Shown here: positions 33,162-40,821 of the stretch, in pieces | How positions within the stretch are numbered: position 1 is the stretch's first letter | Layout: every line of letters starts with the position of its first letter | Position numbers and translations under genes: made by a program | Assembly: GCF_003710825.1 (NCBI RefSeq) | Contig: NZ_RHHQ01000022.1 | Span: 95,740-159,739, forward strand | DNA length: 64,000 bases | Source: Brevibacillus fluminis | GTDB lineage: Bacteria > Bacillota > Bacilli > Brevibacillales > Brevibacillaceae | Direction: 5' to 3' | Notes under the pieces: model-generated | Seen by the model: the letters and a program-made list of their open reading frames with translations, nothing else | Databases searched by the model: none | What the model was told of the DNA's origin: nothing

Positions 33162-34082
33162 ATGGCGTGGTTTAACAGGACGGGCTTTCGAATGGCCGTG
33201 CTCTTGTTGCTGCTGCTTGTCCCTACAGGCTGCAACATTGATCATCACGTGCAAAAAACCATCAAAATTGACGATCCGAAAGCGAGTGAGAGCGAAGAGC
33301 AATTCCGCGGGCTCATCATCAATTTCTTTCAGCTGCCGGATGGCGAAAGCGCGCTCGTCCGACTCCCCAATGGCAAAACCATGCTGATTGATACGGGGTC
33401 AGAAAAAGATGCGCCGACAATCGTCAAAGAACTGGCTGCACGCAAAATTACCCGAATCGATTATGTAGTGATCACAAATGACTTGCCGAACCATGCGGGT
33501 GGCTACGGGCAGCTTGCAAAGGCGCTCCAGATCGATAGCGTGCTGCTGCCAAAGCTCACCGCCTATACGATCAAACACGCTGTTCCGCTCGGGGACGTGA
33601 AGCAGATTCATTTGCTGGCGGCGGGCGATACACTGACGCTGGATCAGGGGATATCCCTGTTCGTGCTCAATCCGACCGACAATTTGCATCTCGCCCCGCA
33701 GGACAACTCGCTGGTGTTCCAGTTGACGCACAAAAAAATGCATTTTCTGTTCACAAGCGGCATCGGCCAAACGGCGGAGGAACAGTTGCTCATCCGTTAC
33801 AAGGAACATCTGCCCTCCGAAATTTTAAAAGTCGGGGAGCAGGGCAGCAACCAAAGTACCTCACAGCCGTTTTTGCAGGCTGTCGATCCGCAGGTGGCGG
33901 TGATCCAAACGGGTAAATCGCTGTCTGACATAAAAAATGACGAAGCGGAGACGCTCGAGCGTTTGCACGAGTCATGGACGGAAACGTATTTGACAAGCCA
34001 AAACGGGACCATTACGATCTTTTCTAGCGGAGACGATTATCGTGTGAAGAGAGACAAAAAAGGGAAGGGGACGAGGGAGTAG
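33162..34082 (+). CDS. Lipoprotein with degenerate metallo-beta-lactamase fold (ComEC C-terminal type)
   Basis: ATG 33162 follows TAGGTGAT, giving 306 residues; an in-frame GTG at 33150 overlaps that site. The N-terminal hydrophobic stretch ends in VPTGCN, a plausible lipobox with Cys at about 24. The exported part resembles the C-terminal domain of ComEC: SALVRLPNGKTMLIDTGSEKD matches the first strand and DTGS motif (read as NGKTMLIDTGS). Where the family has HxHxDHxGG, this protein has TNDLPNHAGG, so most metal ligands are gone. It is probably non-catalytic or uses different residues. It lies directly before rex. Confidence 0.7.
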   Translation: MAWFNRTGFRMAVLLLLLLVPTGCNIDHHVQKTIKIDDPKASESEEQFRGLIINFFQLPDGESALVRLPNGKTMLIDTGSEKDAPTIVKELAARKITRIDYVVITNDLPNHAGGYGQLAKALQIDSVLLPKLTAYTIKHAVPLGDVKQIHLLAAGDTLTLDQGISLFVLNPTDNLHLAPQDNSLVFQLTHKKMHFLFTSGIGQTAEEQLLIRYKEHLPSEILKVGEQGSNQSTSQPFLQAVDPQVAVIQTGKSLSDIKNDEAETLERLHESWTETYLTSQNGTITIFSSGDDYRVKRDKKGKGTRE

Positions 34083-34084
34083 GC

Positions 34085-34723
34085 ATGAAGCAAGCCAAAA
34101 TCTCAGAAGCGGTTGTTAAACGGCTCCCGATTTATTTGCGTTATCTGCTCCACATGCAGCAGATGCAGATTCATACCGTTTCCTCGCAGCATATCGGCAA
34201 GGTGCTCGACCTGAATCCGGCGCAAATACGCAAAGATCTCGCCTCTTTTGGTGAGTTCGGAAAAAAAGGGATCGGCTATGATGTAGATTATTTGGTGGAG
34301 AAAATACGCCATATTTTGAAGCTGGATCGAGAAATCGCCGTTGTTTTGGTGGGGGCAGGCCATCTCGGGCATGCAATCAGCAATTACAACGCGTATTTGA
34401 AAGATAATATGCGCATTGCCGCGATTTTTGATGCTGATCCGGCAAAGCTTGGCACACAGATCGCCGGGATTGCGATCCAACCGCTGGAGGAATTGAGTGA
34501 GACGATCGCAACCAGAAATATTCGCTTGGCCATTATTACGGTACCCGCTCCTGCAGCACAAAAAGTCGCTGACCAATTGATTGCCGCGGGAATCGAAGGT
34601 ATTCTTAACTTTGCACCGATCAGCATTCGCACCGATCGCGATGTCAAAATTTACAATGCAGACGTAACGTCCAGTCTGCAAAGTCTGGCTTTTTATTTGA
34701 ATGAAAAAAAAGAGATTACATAG
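34085..34723 (+). CDS. rex: Redox-sensing transcriptional repressor Rex
   Basis: Rex binds operator DNA when NADH is low and leaves it when NADH rises, controlling fermentation and respiration genes. The 212-residue protein has an N-terminal winged helix (QHIGKVLDLNPAQIRKDLASFGEFGKKGIGY, given here as LNPAQIRKDLASFGEFG and following) and a Rossmann domain with VLVGAGHLGHAI near residues 87-98. The ATG is three bases after the previous stop, preceded by GGGACGAGGGAG. The genome may hold a second Rex elsewhere; this cannot be judged here. Confidence 0.94.
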   Translation: MKQAKISEAVVKRLPIYLRYLLHMQQMQIHTVSSQHIGKVLDLNPAQIRKDLASFGEFGKKGIGYDVDYLVEKIRHILKLDREIAVVLVGAGHLGHAISNYNAYLKDNMRIAAIFDADPAKLGTQIAGIAIQPLEELSETIATRNIRLAIITVPAPAAQKVADQLIAAGIEGILNFAPISIRTDRDVKIYNADVTSSLQSLAFYLNEKKEIT

Positions 34724-34741
34724 AAGGAGCGAGCTGCAGCT

Positions 34742-36037
34742 ATGAAAACAATTGTCATCCATGGAACCGTTTTGACGGTTAATGTACAAAACGAGGTCAT
34801 TTTCGACGGGGCGATCGCCTACGAAAACGGCAAACTGACATATGTAGGACCGACTCCTATTGACCTAAGCAGCTACGATGAAGTCATCGATGCTAAAGGT
34901 AAATACATTATGCCGGGCTTGGTGAATACACACGGTCACTTGGGCATGTCCCTTCTGCGCGGTTATTCGGATGATACTCCATTGCAGCAATGGCTGGAAG
35001 AAAAAATGTGGCCGCTCGAAGGCCAGTTTACCGGGGAACACGTGAAGTGGGGCTCCAGCCTGTCCATCATCGAAATGATTCGCACAGGGACAACCACATT
35101 CGTGGACATGTACGACCATATGGATGAAGTGGCGAAGTTAGTCGTAGAGACCGGTCAGCGTGCAGCTCTTTGCCGCGGGATGATCGGTCTGTGCTCGGAA
35201 GAAGAGCGCAAGCAAAAGCTGGCGGATTCCGTCGCATTTTCGCGTGAATGGCACAATCAAGCGGATGGCCGCATCACTGTCATGATGGCTCCGCATGCAC
35301 CGTATACATGCTCGCCTGAATTCATTCAACAAATTTTGGATAAAGCCGAAGAACTGAACTTGCCGATGCATATCCACATGTCCGAAACCCAATGGGAAGT
35401 GGCGCAAAACGTGCAAGATTATGGCGTTCGCCCGGTTGCCCACCTGGAAAACCTCGGTGTATTCAACCGTCCGACATTGGTGGCGCATGCGGTTCATTTG
35501 ACGGATGAAGAGATCGACATCTTGGCAAAATATGATGTGAAGGTATCGCACAATATCGTCAGCAACCTGAAGCTGGCGAGCGGTGTCGCACCGGTCCCGA
35601 AAATGCTGGAAAAAGGGGTAAGCGTCTCGCTTGGAACCGACAGCACAGCGAGCAATAACAATCTGAATTTGTTCGAGGAGCTGAAGCTGGCTGCCATTCT
35701 CCACAAAGGAGTGACGTTCGATCCGATCGTCGTACCGGCAGAAGTAGCGCTGCGCATGGCAACCATCAATGGAGCGGACGGTGTGTTCCAAAAAGATCAG
35801 CTCGGCTCGCTTGAGGTGGGTAAGGCTGCTGACTTCATCATGCTTGATGCCAATCAGGCGCATTATCATCCTGCACACAATCCGATTTCGCACGTCGTCT
35901 ATGCCGGCAATGGGCGCGACGTGACTGATACGGTCGTAGCGGGTAAATTTTTGATGAGAAACCGCGAGCTTTTGACAATCGACGAAGAGCGAGCGATTTT
36001 TGAAGCGAACCGGATGTTCAATCTGCTGAAGCGATAA
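34742..36037 (+). CDS. mtaD: 5-methylthioadenosine/S-adenosylhomocysteine deaminase
   Basis: This zinc amidohydrolase deaminates methylthioadenosine or S-adenosylhomocysteine in nucleoside and methionine salvage. The 431-residue protein has NTHGHLGMSLLRG (HxH ligands, about 62-66), the characteristic DDTPLQQWLEEKMWP loop that distinguishes this family from other deaminases, MAPHAPYTCSPE, MHIHMSETQWE and LGTDSTASNNNL with the catalytic aspartate. AGAAGGAGCGAG provides the ribosome site 19 bases after rex. Confidence 0.92.
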   Translation: MKTIVIHGTVLTVNVQNEVIFDGAIAYENGKLTYVGPTPIDLSSYDEVIDAKGKYIMPGLVNTHGHLGMSLLRGYSDDTPLQQWLEEKMWPLEGQFTGEHVKWGSSLSIIEMIRTGTTTFVDMYDHMDEVAKLVVETGQRAALCRGMIGLCSEEERKQKLADSVAFSREWHNQADGRITVMMAPHAPYTCSPEFIQQILDKAEELNLPMHIHMSETQWEVAQNVQDYGVRPVAHLENLGVFNRPTLVAHAVHLTDEEIDILAKYDVKVSHNIVSNLKLASGVAPVPKMLEKGVSVSLGTDSTASNNNLNLFEELKLAAILHKGVTFDPIVVPAEVALRMATINGADGVFQKDQLGSLEVGKAADFIMLDANQAHYHPAHNPISHVVYAGNGRDVTDTVVAGKFLMRNRELLTIDEERAIFEANRMFNLLKR

Positions 36038-36038
36038 G

Positions 36039-36080
36039 AAAAAAAAGACTCCTGGCGTTTTACGAGAACGTCAGGAGCGT
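36039..36080 (-). terminator. Intrinsic terminator, stronger on the minus strand
   Basis: CTCCTG (36049-36054) pairs with CAGGAG (36072-36077) and CGTT (36056-36059) with AACG (36067-36070). The run of eight A at 36039-36046 becomes a U tract for minus-strand transcripts, ending the small gene at 36100-36312. On the plus strand it closes mtaD but has no U run. Confidence 0.8.
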
Positions 36081-36099
36081 CAAGGGTTGGAGTGTAGGG

Positions 36100-36312
36100 T
36101 TAGGTAGAGGTATTTTGAGATACACAAGCGCAAGCGACGTGAGACAGTTCTTCTTGGGGCCATATTTCCGTGAGTGGGGTATGGCGGAAGGAGAACGCGG
36201 TCTCTCTGGAAACCTGCCTAAGCGGTGAAGACAATCCAGCCCAGGAGACGCGGTACTCCTTTATCAGTAGCTCCAAAGCGTCTGGTGAAGTCGGAGTACT
36301 TACGTGGTTCAC
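36100..36312 (-). CDS. Small protein of unknown function, possibly sporulation-expressed
   Basis: On the minus strand the perfect AAGGAGGTGA is followed after six bases by GTG at 36312, giving 70 residues that begin MNHVSTPTSPDALELL. The protein is soluble-looking, with a helical first half and a cysteine pair (ACACVS) near the end. Upstream a sigma-G-like -10 box and downstream a strong minus-strand terminator frame a complete single-gene unit. I do not recognise the family. An alternative start at 36339 would overlap the ribosome site. Confidence 0.65.
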   Translation of the reverse strand: MNHVSTPTSPDALELLIKEYRVSWAGLSSPLRQVSRETAFSFRHTPLTEIWPQEELSHVACACVSQNTST

Positions 36313-36340
36313 GCGCTCACCTCCTTGGGGGGTGTACATG

Positions 36341-36369
36341 TAGTATGACCACGGCTTGATCCACTATGT
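36341..36369 (-). promoter_or_regulatory. Candidate sigma-G-type promoter of the small minus-strand gene
   Basis: Read on the minus strand, ACATA (36369-36365) and CATACTA (36347-36341) are 17 bases apart. CATACTA fits the forespore sigma-G -10 consensus CATWHTA, and ACATA differs in one base from GHATR. The start would fall near 36334, just before the ribosome site. Confidence 0.4.
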
Positions 36370-36446
36370 TTAGTAACTTTTCCACCCCGTTCTAAAACCT
36401 TCCCGTATAACATACGATGTAGGAAAAACGGCGGGGTGGGACAAGT

Positions 36447-37151
36447 ATGTACATCAAGCGGGAAGAATTATGGTGGACATTGCCGATATTGATCGCCCTC
36501 TTCTTATTGGGCGGCAGTATTGCCAAGCTCCAGGAAGGTAAAAAATCGACGACGCCGACGATCGCTGCGCGCGAGGTTGCGCCGAGTGACTTACATATGC
36601 AGCGTGAGTTGACGAGACAGCTGTTGGCGCAACTGACGCCGGACAAGCAGTCACCGCTTTCCGTAGAAACGGACGGGCTGTTGTGGACCGGCCATTTTCA
36701 GAAGGACAGCATCGAGATTTCAACCAAACAGGATGGGAAAAAGCTGGTGATGCTGCGGGCGGACGGAGCGTTTCATTTTCAGGTAGATGGGCAGACACAG
36801 GATGCGCAAGCGCTGCCGTACTCGCTATTTACGCCATTTGAGCATGCCCGGCTGCTGGATAAAGAGTTAAACGGCCTGGTGCCCAAACAGCTCTCAGACG
36901 CAGCTTCAGGCTGGAAGGGCTATCAGTTGGCGATGTCTGCCGACGAGCTGAAAAAAGAAATGTCCGCTTGGTTAGGTCCGACTTTTACGGAGGCGGAAAT
37001 TGCCGACGCGCTCAAGCAGACAAAGATCGTCTATGAACTGTGGTATGAACCAACGCAGAAGAAGCTGAAACAGTTTACTATGGCGATCATTGGTCCGAAT
37101 GAACAACAAGGAAGCCATTCGAAAAAGGAGCAGGTGACATTCCGCTTCTGA
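36447..37151 (+). CDS. Single-pass membrane protein of unknown function
   Basis: The 234-residue product starts at ATG 36447 behind GGCGGGGTGGGA. One membrane helix lies at about residues 10-27 (WWTLPILIALFLLGG), followed by an exported domain with beta-rich segments and no catalytic motif. It occupies roughly the ypmA position before a YpmB-type gene but does not resemble the short ypmA. Function is unknown. Confidence 0.8.
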   Translation: MYIKREELWWTLPILIALFLLGGSIAKLQEGKKSTTPTIAAREVAPSDLHMQRELTRQLLAQLTPDKQSPLSVETDGLLWTGHFQKDSIEISTKQDGKKLVMLRADGAFHFQVDGQTQDAQALPYSLFTPFEHARLLDKELNGLVPKQLSDAASGWKGYQLAMSADELKKEMSAWLGPTFTEAEIADALKQTKIVYELWYEPTQKKLKQFTMAIIGPNEQQGSHSKKEQVTFRF

Positions 37152-37224
37152 ATCGGTAGTACTTATTGGGTGCTCTTACCTGTTCTTGCCCGATTTATGA
37201 TTTTATGTAAAGGAGTAGCAGCTC

Positions 37225-37710
37225 GTGTATGTACGCATCCTATTGATTGTCGTCGCCGTGATTGTGCTGATCGGCGGTTTTTCTTCACACTTGTTATACA
37301 GCGTGGTGGCGGAAAAGCGCGATTTCGAGCAAGCAGCACGCGATTGGGCATTAGCCAATACATCGATTACGCAAGTAGAAGAAGTGTATGAATATAGAGG
37401 CACGACAACATGTACCGTCGTGATCGGAAAAAATCAGCAAGGCACCCAGGCGATCGCCTGGAAAACGAAGGATTCCACGTTTTTTGATACGATGGATGGC
37501 AAATTGACGAAGGAAAGCGTTGCGGAAGCAGTGACGAAGCATTTCCCAAACGACCAGGTCGTGCACATTGTGCCTGGCATTGAGGACAAAAAGCCGTTTT
37601 GGGAAGCTGTCCTGAAAAACCCGAACGGTGATTACTCCTATCTGTACTATGATTTTTCGACCGGCCAAGTGACTAAATCATTTACCATCCATCCGCCAGC
37701 AAAAACATAG
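37225..37710 (+). CDS. ypmB: YpmB-like membrane-anchored PepSY-type protein (DUF5590)
   Basis: GTG 37225 follows AAAGGAGTAGC. The 161-residue protein has an N-terminal anchor (about 3-22) and an exported region that looks like two small alpha/beta units; VYEYRGTTTCTVVIGKNQQG and YSYLYYDFSTGQVTKSF resemble PepSY-like folds of YpmB. Location downstream of dinG agrees with Bacillus subtilis (dinG-ypmA-ypmB-aspB), although aspB does not follow here. The molecular role is unknown. Confidence 0.8.
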   Translation: MYVRILLIVVAVIVLIGGFSSHLLYSVVAEKRDFEQAARDWALANTSITQVEEVYEYRGTTTCTVVIGKNQQGTQAIAWKTKDSTFFDTMDGKLTKESVAEAVTKHFPNDQVVHIVPGIEDKKPFWEAVLKNPNGDYSYLYYDFSTGQVTKSFTIHPPAKT

Positions 37711-37729
37711 AATACAGGGGGAGAGCAGA

Positions 37730-38359
37730 TTGTCGATCATTCGAAACATCTATTGCGTAGGCCGAAACTATTCTCAGCATGCAGCGGAATTGGGGAATGA
37801 CGTACCGACGTCACCGATGTTTTTTTCCAAGCCGACGCATGCGCTCGTCGAAGCGACTGGACAAGCCATCTCGCTGCCAGGCAATCGCGGCGACGTTCAT
37901 TATGAAGCCGAATTCGTGATCCGTATTGGCAAGCCGTATGCCGTGGGGATGAAGGCAGAGGATGTCATCGATGCGATCGGGTTGGGCATTGATTTTACGT
38001 TGCGCGATGTGCAAAGCGAATTGAAGAAGAAGGGACATCCGTGGTTGTTGGCCAAAGGCTTCCCTAACTCAGCGGTAATTACGCGGATGCTGCCGTTTCC
38101 TGGAATGGACGTATGTGAGCGAACTGAATTTTCTCTGTTAATCAATGGCGAGCGCGTTCAGCATGCAACGATCCGCGAGATGATTTTTGATTTGCAGACG
38201 ATTTTGGATTTTGCAGCGACTCATTATGGTATTGGTGAAGGCGACCTCATCTATACTGGAACACCGGCAGGCGTCGGGGCTTCTGCACACGGCGACCGGA
38301 TGCAGCTGTTCTGGGGCGATGAGCTGCTGGGTGAATGCACGCTTCACATGGAAAACTAG
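37730..38359 (+). CDS. Fumarylacetoacetate hydrolase family protein
   Basis: TTG 37730 follows GGGGGAGAG. The 209-residue protein is a short FAH-family enzyme: YCVGRNYSQHAAELG at the start, HYEAEFVIRIGK with the ligand glutamates near residues 60-71, FTLRDVQSELKKKGHPW and IYTGTPAGVG near the end. Members cleave or decarboxylate acylpyruvates and oxaloacetate-like acids using a metal. The exact substrate is not visible; the small size resembles acylpyruvase FAHD1 and YcgM types. Confidence 0.9.
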   Translation: MSIIRNIYCVGRNYSQHAAELGNDVPTSPMFFSKPTHALVEATGQAISLPGNRGDVHYEAEFVIRIGKPYAVGMKAEDVIDAIGLGIDFTLRDVQSELKKKGHPWLLAKGFPNSAVITRMLPFPGMDVCERTEFSLLINGERVQHATIREMIFDLQTILDFAATHYGIGEGDLIYTGTPAGVGASAHGDRMQLFWGDELLGECTLHMEN

Positions 38360-38374
38360 AGGCACGAATGAAAA

Positions 38375-38405
38375 GACTCGTGGGGGAAACCCTGCGAGTT
38401 TTTTG
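38375..38405 (+). terminator. Intrinsic terminator after the FAH-family gene
   Basis: ACTCG (38376-38380) pairs with CGAGT (38395-38399), with an inner GGG/CCC stem around GAAA, and a run of six T follows. Confidence 0.8.
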
Positions 38406-38506
38406 CGGCTCCGCCAAAAAGTATGGCGTAGCCAGGTTTTCTAAGGATGTGCCACCCAGCTTTTCCATGTCAACAACTACCTTTCATTTTTGCTAGGTCG
38501 ACATGC

Positions 38507-38512
38507 TATACT
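38507..38512 (+). promoter_or_regulatory. Extended -10 promoter of the FtsH-like module
   Basis: TGCTATACT, an extended -10 element, lies at 38504-38512, about 45 bases before the first gene. A possible TTCATT lies 18 bases upstream, which is a weak -35, as is usual for extended -10 promoters. Confidence 0.5.
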
Positions 38513-38559
38513 TTCCTCATGACAGATAGCAAATAGCTGTAGCAGCAAAGGGGGAGTAA

Positions 38560-39093
38560 GTGTTGACATTACGTAGATTACCGATCATGCTTTCCTTTCT
38601 TGTGACAATGGTCTTGTTGTTTGGCGGCTGGTATCTTTATCAGCAAATGGAGGTTAAAGAACCGCTGAAAACTGAAGTGCAGCAGATGACCTCCGCAACG
38701 CTGACAGACCTGAAAGTTGCAAAAGATCAAGTGATTGTTAAATTACACGTGACCAATCCGGACACGTTTCCGCAAGAATATCGCCAATTGCAAAAAGAAT
38801 TGCAAGCATACAGCAATGGCCGTGAGATCGACGTTGAGGTGACCAACCAAGGCGAGCAGTTGAAAAAGATTTGGACGGATGGCCAGTTTGCCATCAATGA
38901 GGCGATCGAGCTGCATGAATACAGCAAGATCCCGCAGCTTGTAGCAGAGTGGAAGCAGACGTACAAGCTTGATTCTGCGGTTGCCAAAATGGATGATTCG
39001 ACGATTTACATTTACATGAAGAACGGCAAGCAAGACTTTTACGCGATGCTGCCGCGCACCGCAACTACTGGGGAGGTGACGCTTCATGTCTAA
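38560..39093 (+). CDS. Membrane-anchored partner of the FtsH-like protease
   Basis: The start is GTG 38560 or TTG 38563 behind AAAGGGGGAG; the longer form has 177 residues. One membrane helix (about 9-27, MLSFLVTMVLLFGGWYLY) is followed by an exported alpha/beta domain of about 140 residues with no enzyme motif. The gene overlaps the FtsH-like gene by eight bases, so the two are translationally coupled. Because the downstream protease lacks the extracytosolic domain normally found between the two membrane helices of FtsH, this protein may supply that part. That is inference; I do not recognise the family. Confidence 0.8.
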   Translation: MLTLRRLPIMLSFLVTMVLLFGGWYLYQQMEVKEPLKTEVQQMTSATLTDLKVAKDQVIVKLHVTNPDTFPQEYRQLQKELQAYSNGREIDVEVTNQGEQLKKIWTDGQFAINEAIELHEYSKIPQLVAEWKQTYKLDSAVAKMDDSTIYIYMKNGKQDFYAMLPRTATTGEVTLHV

Positions 39094-40588
39094 AGAAATG
39101 CTCTATGGCGTGATTCCGGCGCTGTTGATTTTTCTGGTTTTCCTTGGTGTTAACATTACACCGTTTTTATTGTTTGGCGCCGTATTAGCTGGGTTGTTCT
39201 TTGTGATGAAGCGCCAAGGCAACATGGGCTTTGGCAATAAAGCGAAGGCAGGCGCGCATGCAGTGCCGAAGTCGAGCATCCAGTTTGTCGACATCGGCGG
39301 GCAGCAGCGGGCGAAAACGGAGCTAAAGGAAGCGCTCGATTTTTTGATCTACAAAGATAAAATTGAACAGTATGGCATTCGTCCGATCAAAGGCGTGCTG
39401 CTCACTGGACCGCCCGGAACCGGGAAAACGTTGATGGCGAAAGCAGCTGCCAACTACACCAATTCTGCGTTCGTAGCAGCGTCCGGTGCATCGTTTGTCG
39501 AGATGTACGTCGGGGTCGGTGCGCAGCGCCTGCGCGATTTATTTAAAGAAGTGCGCCAGCTTGCGGAGAAGAACGGGCAAGATAGCGGGATCATCTTCAT
39601 TGATGAGATCGACGTCATCGGTGGAAAGCGCGATGGCCAGCAGCAGCGCGAATACGATCAGACGCTGAACCAGCTCTTGACCGAAATGGACGGCATTGCG
39701 ACAAAGGATAAGCCGCGTATTTTGGTGATCGCTGCGACCAACCGCAAAGACATGCTCGATTCTGCCCTTCTGCGTCCAGGTCGTTTTGACCGACACATTA
39801 CGGTTGACTTGCCGGACAAAGGCGCGCGCGAACAGATTATGACCATTCATACGGCGAAAAAGCCGTTGGCGTCCGATGTTGATCTCGAACGCGTCGCACA
39901 GGAAACATTCGGGTTTTCCGGAGCGCAGCTGGAAAGCGTCGCGAACGAAGCAGCTATTTACGCGATGCGCGATGAATGCGAAAAAATTGAGATGCGCCAT
40001 TTTTCGTACGCAGTCGATAAAGTTATGATGGGTGAAAAAGTGGACCGCGAAGCGTCTACTGAAGAGAAAAAGCGGGTCGCACTGCATGAGCTCGGCCATG
40101 CGATCGTCAGCGAACGTGTGCGCCCTGGCTCTGTGTCTCAGGTGACGCTTAGCCCGCGCGGACAGGCGCTTGGGTATGTGCGCCAAAATCCGATGGAAGA
40201 CCGTTATCTCTATACCAAAGATGCGCTTGAACAACAGATTATGGTTTGCTTGGGCGGCGCCGTCGCGGAAGAGATTTATTATGGCGGCCGCAGCACAGGC
40301 TCGAAAAACGACTTTGAACAAGCACTGGGCATGGCCCAGGAGATTGTCAATAGCGGAATGTCCTCGATGGGCATCATCCATCCGCAGTATGTAGACAAAA
40401 GCAAGGTGCATGATGAGGTAAACAGCATTTTGAGCCGTCTGGTAGACAAAACACGTGAGCTGCTCGGTAAGCACGACGAGGTTTTCCAGCAAAGCTTACA
40501 ACAGCTGCTGGATCAGGAAGTCGTGCATGGTGACCAGTTCCGAGTTATGTTAGAGTCAATGGTACCGGTTCAAGAATTGGTGGGCTAA
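39086..40588 (+). CDS. FtsH-like AAA+ zinc metalloprotease, short form
   Basis: The 500-residue protein has two closely spaced N-terminal hydrophobic segments (about 5-45) with almost no loop between them, unlike FtsH, which has a large external domain and about 640 residues. The AAA module has GPPGTGKT near 109, the pore and sensor segment FVEMYVGVGAQRLRDLF near 134, IIFIDEID near 170 and RPGRFDRH near 230. The protease has HELGH near 334 and NDFEQALGMAQ for the third zinc ligand near 412. GGGGAGGTGACG precedes the ATG. It is probably a paralogue rather than the housekeeping FtsH, which usually lies near tilS and hpt. Confidence 0.9.
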   Translation: MSKEMLYGVIPALLIFLVFLGVNITPFLLFGAVLAGLFFVMKRQGNMGFGNKAKAGAHAVPKSSIQFVDIGGQQRAKTELKEALDFLIYKDKIEQYGIRPIKGVLLTGPPGTGKTLMAKAAANYTNSAFVAASGASFVEMYVGVGAQRLRDLFKEVRQLAEKNGQDSGIIFIDEIDVIGGKRDGQQQREYDQTLNQLLTEMDGIATKDKPRILVIAATNRKDMLDSALLRPGRFDRHITVDLPDKGAREQIMTIHTAKKPLASDVDLERVAQETFGFSGAQLESVANEAAIYAMRDECEKIEMRHFSYAVDKVMMGEKVDREASTEEKKRVALHELGHAIVSERVRPGSVSQVTLSPRGQALGYVRQNPMEDRYLYTKDALEQQIMVCLGGAVAEEIYYGGRSTGSKNDFEQALGMAQEIVNSGMSSMGIIHPQYVDKSKVHDEVNSILSRLVDKTRELLGKHDEVFQQSLQQLLDQEVVHGDQFRVMLESMVPVQELVG

Positions 40589-40604
40589 ACGCCCATCTTT
40601 TTTT
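40579..40604 (+). terminator. Intrinsic terminator after the FtsH-like gene
   Basis: GGTGGGC (40579-40585) pairs with GCCCATC (40591-40597) with one G-T pair, and seven T follow. The stem includes the stop codon region. Confidence 0.85.
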
Positions 40605-40640
40605 ATGCAAAAAATGCGGTTTGTTTTTTCAAGCGATTTT

Positions 40641-40676
40641 AAAGCGGGTCCGTCCTTCGTTAGGGCCGCTTTTTTT
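40641..40676 (+). terminator. Second tandem terminator
   Basis: AAAGCGG (40641-40647) pairs with CCGCTTT (40666-40672), with CC/GG inside, followed by further T. Together with the terminator 40 bases upstream it isolates the giant repeat gene from upstream transcription. Confidence 0.8.
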
Positions 40677-40767
40677 ACATCTAAGCCTATGTATATGACC
40701 GAGGAGGTTTTTTTCAACGTTTTCTTCCATTTGGTCTGTCCGGCGGTGTCCTTCATCATGATCGTTG

Positions 40768-40776
40768 CATATTCTA
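40768..40776 (+). promoter_or_regulatory. Possible sigma-K-type -10 element before the repeat-protein gene
   Basis: CATATTCTA fits the mother-cell sigma-K -10 consensus CATANNNTA and lies about 45 bases before the ribosome site. A convincing AC-type -35 element at the right distance was not found, so this is only a hint of late sporulation expression. No good sigma-A promoter is seen after the tandem terminators. Confidence 0.25.
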
Positions 40777-40821
40777 GGCATGACATAGGCGAGAGCAACA
40801 ACGATGAAGGAAGGGACAAAA

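Noticed and set aside
39539..40492. A 317-codon minus-strand frame inside the FtsH-like gene.
   Set aside because: It is a mirror frame of a strongly conserved coding region, with no start signal or recognisable domain.
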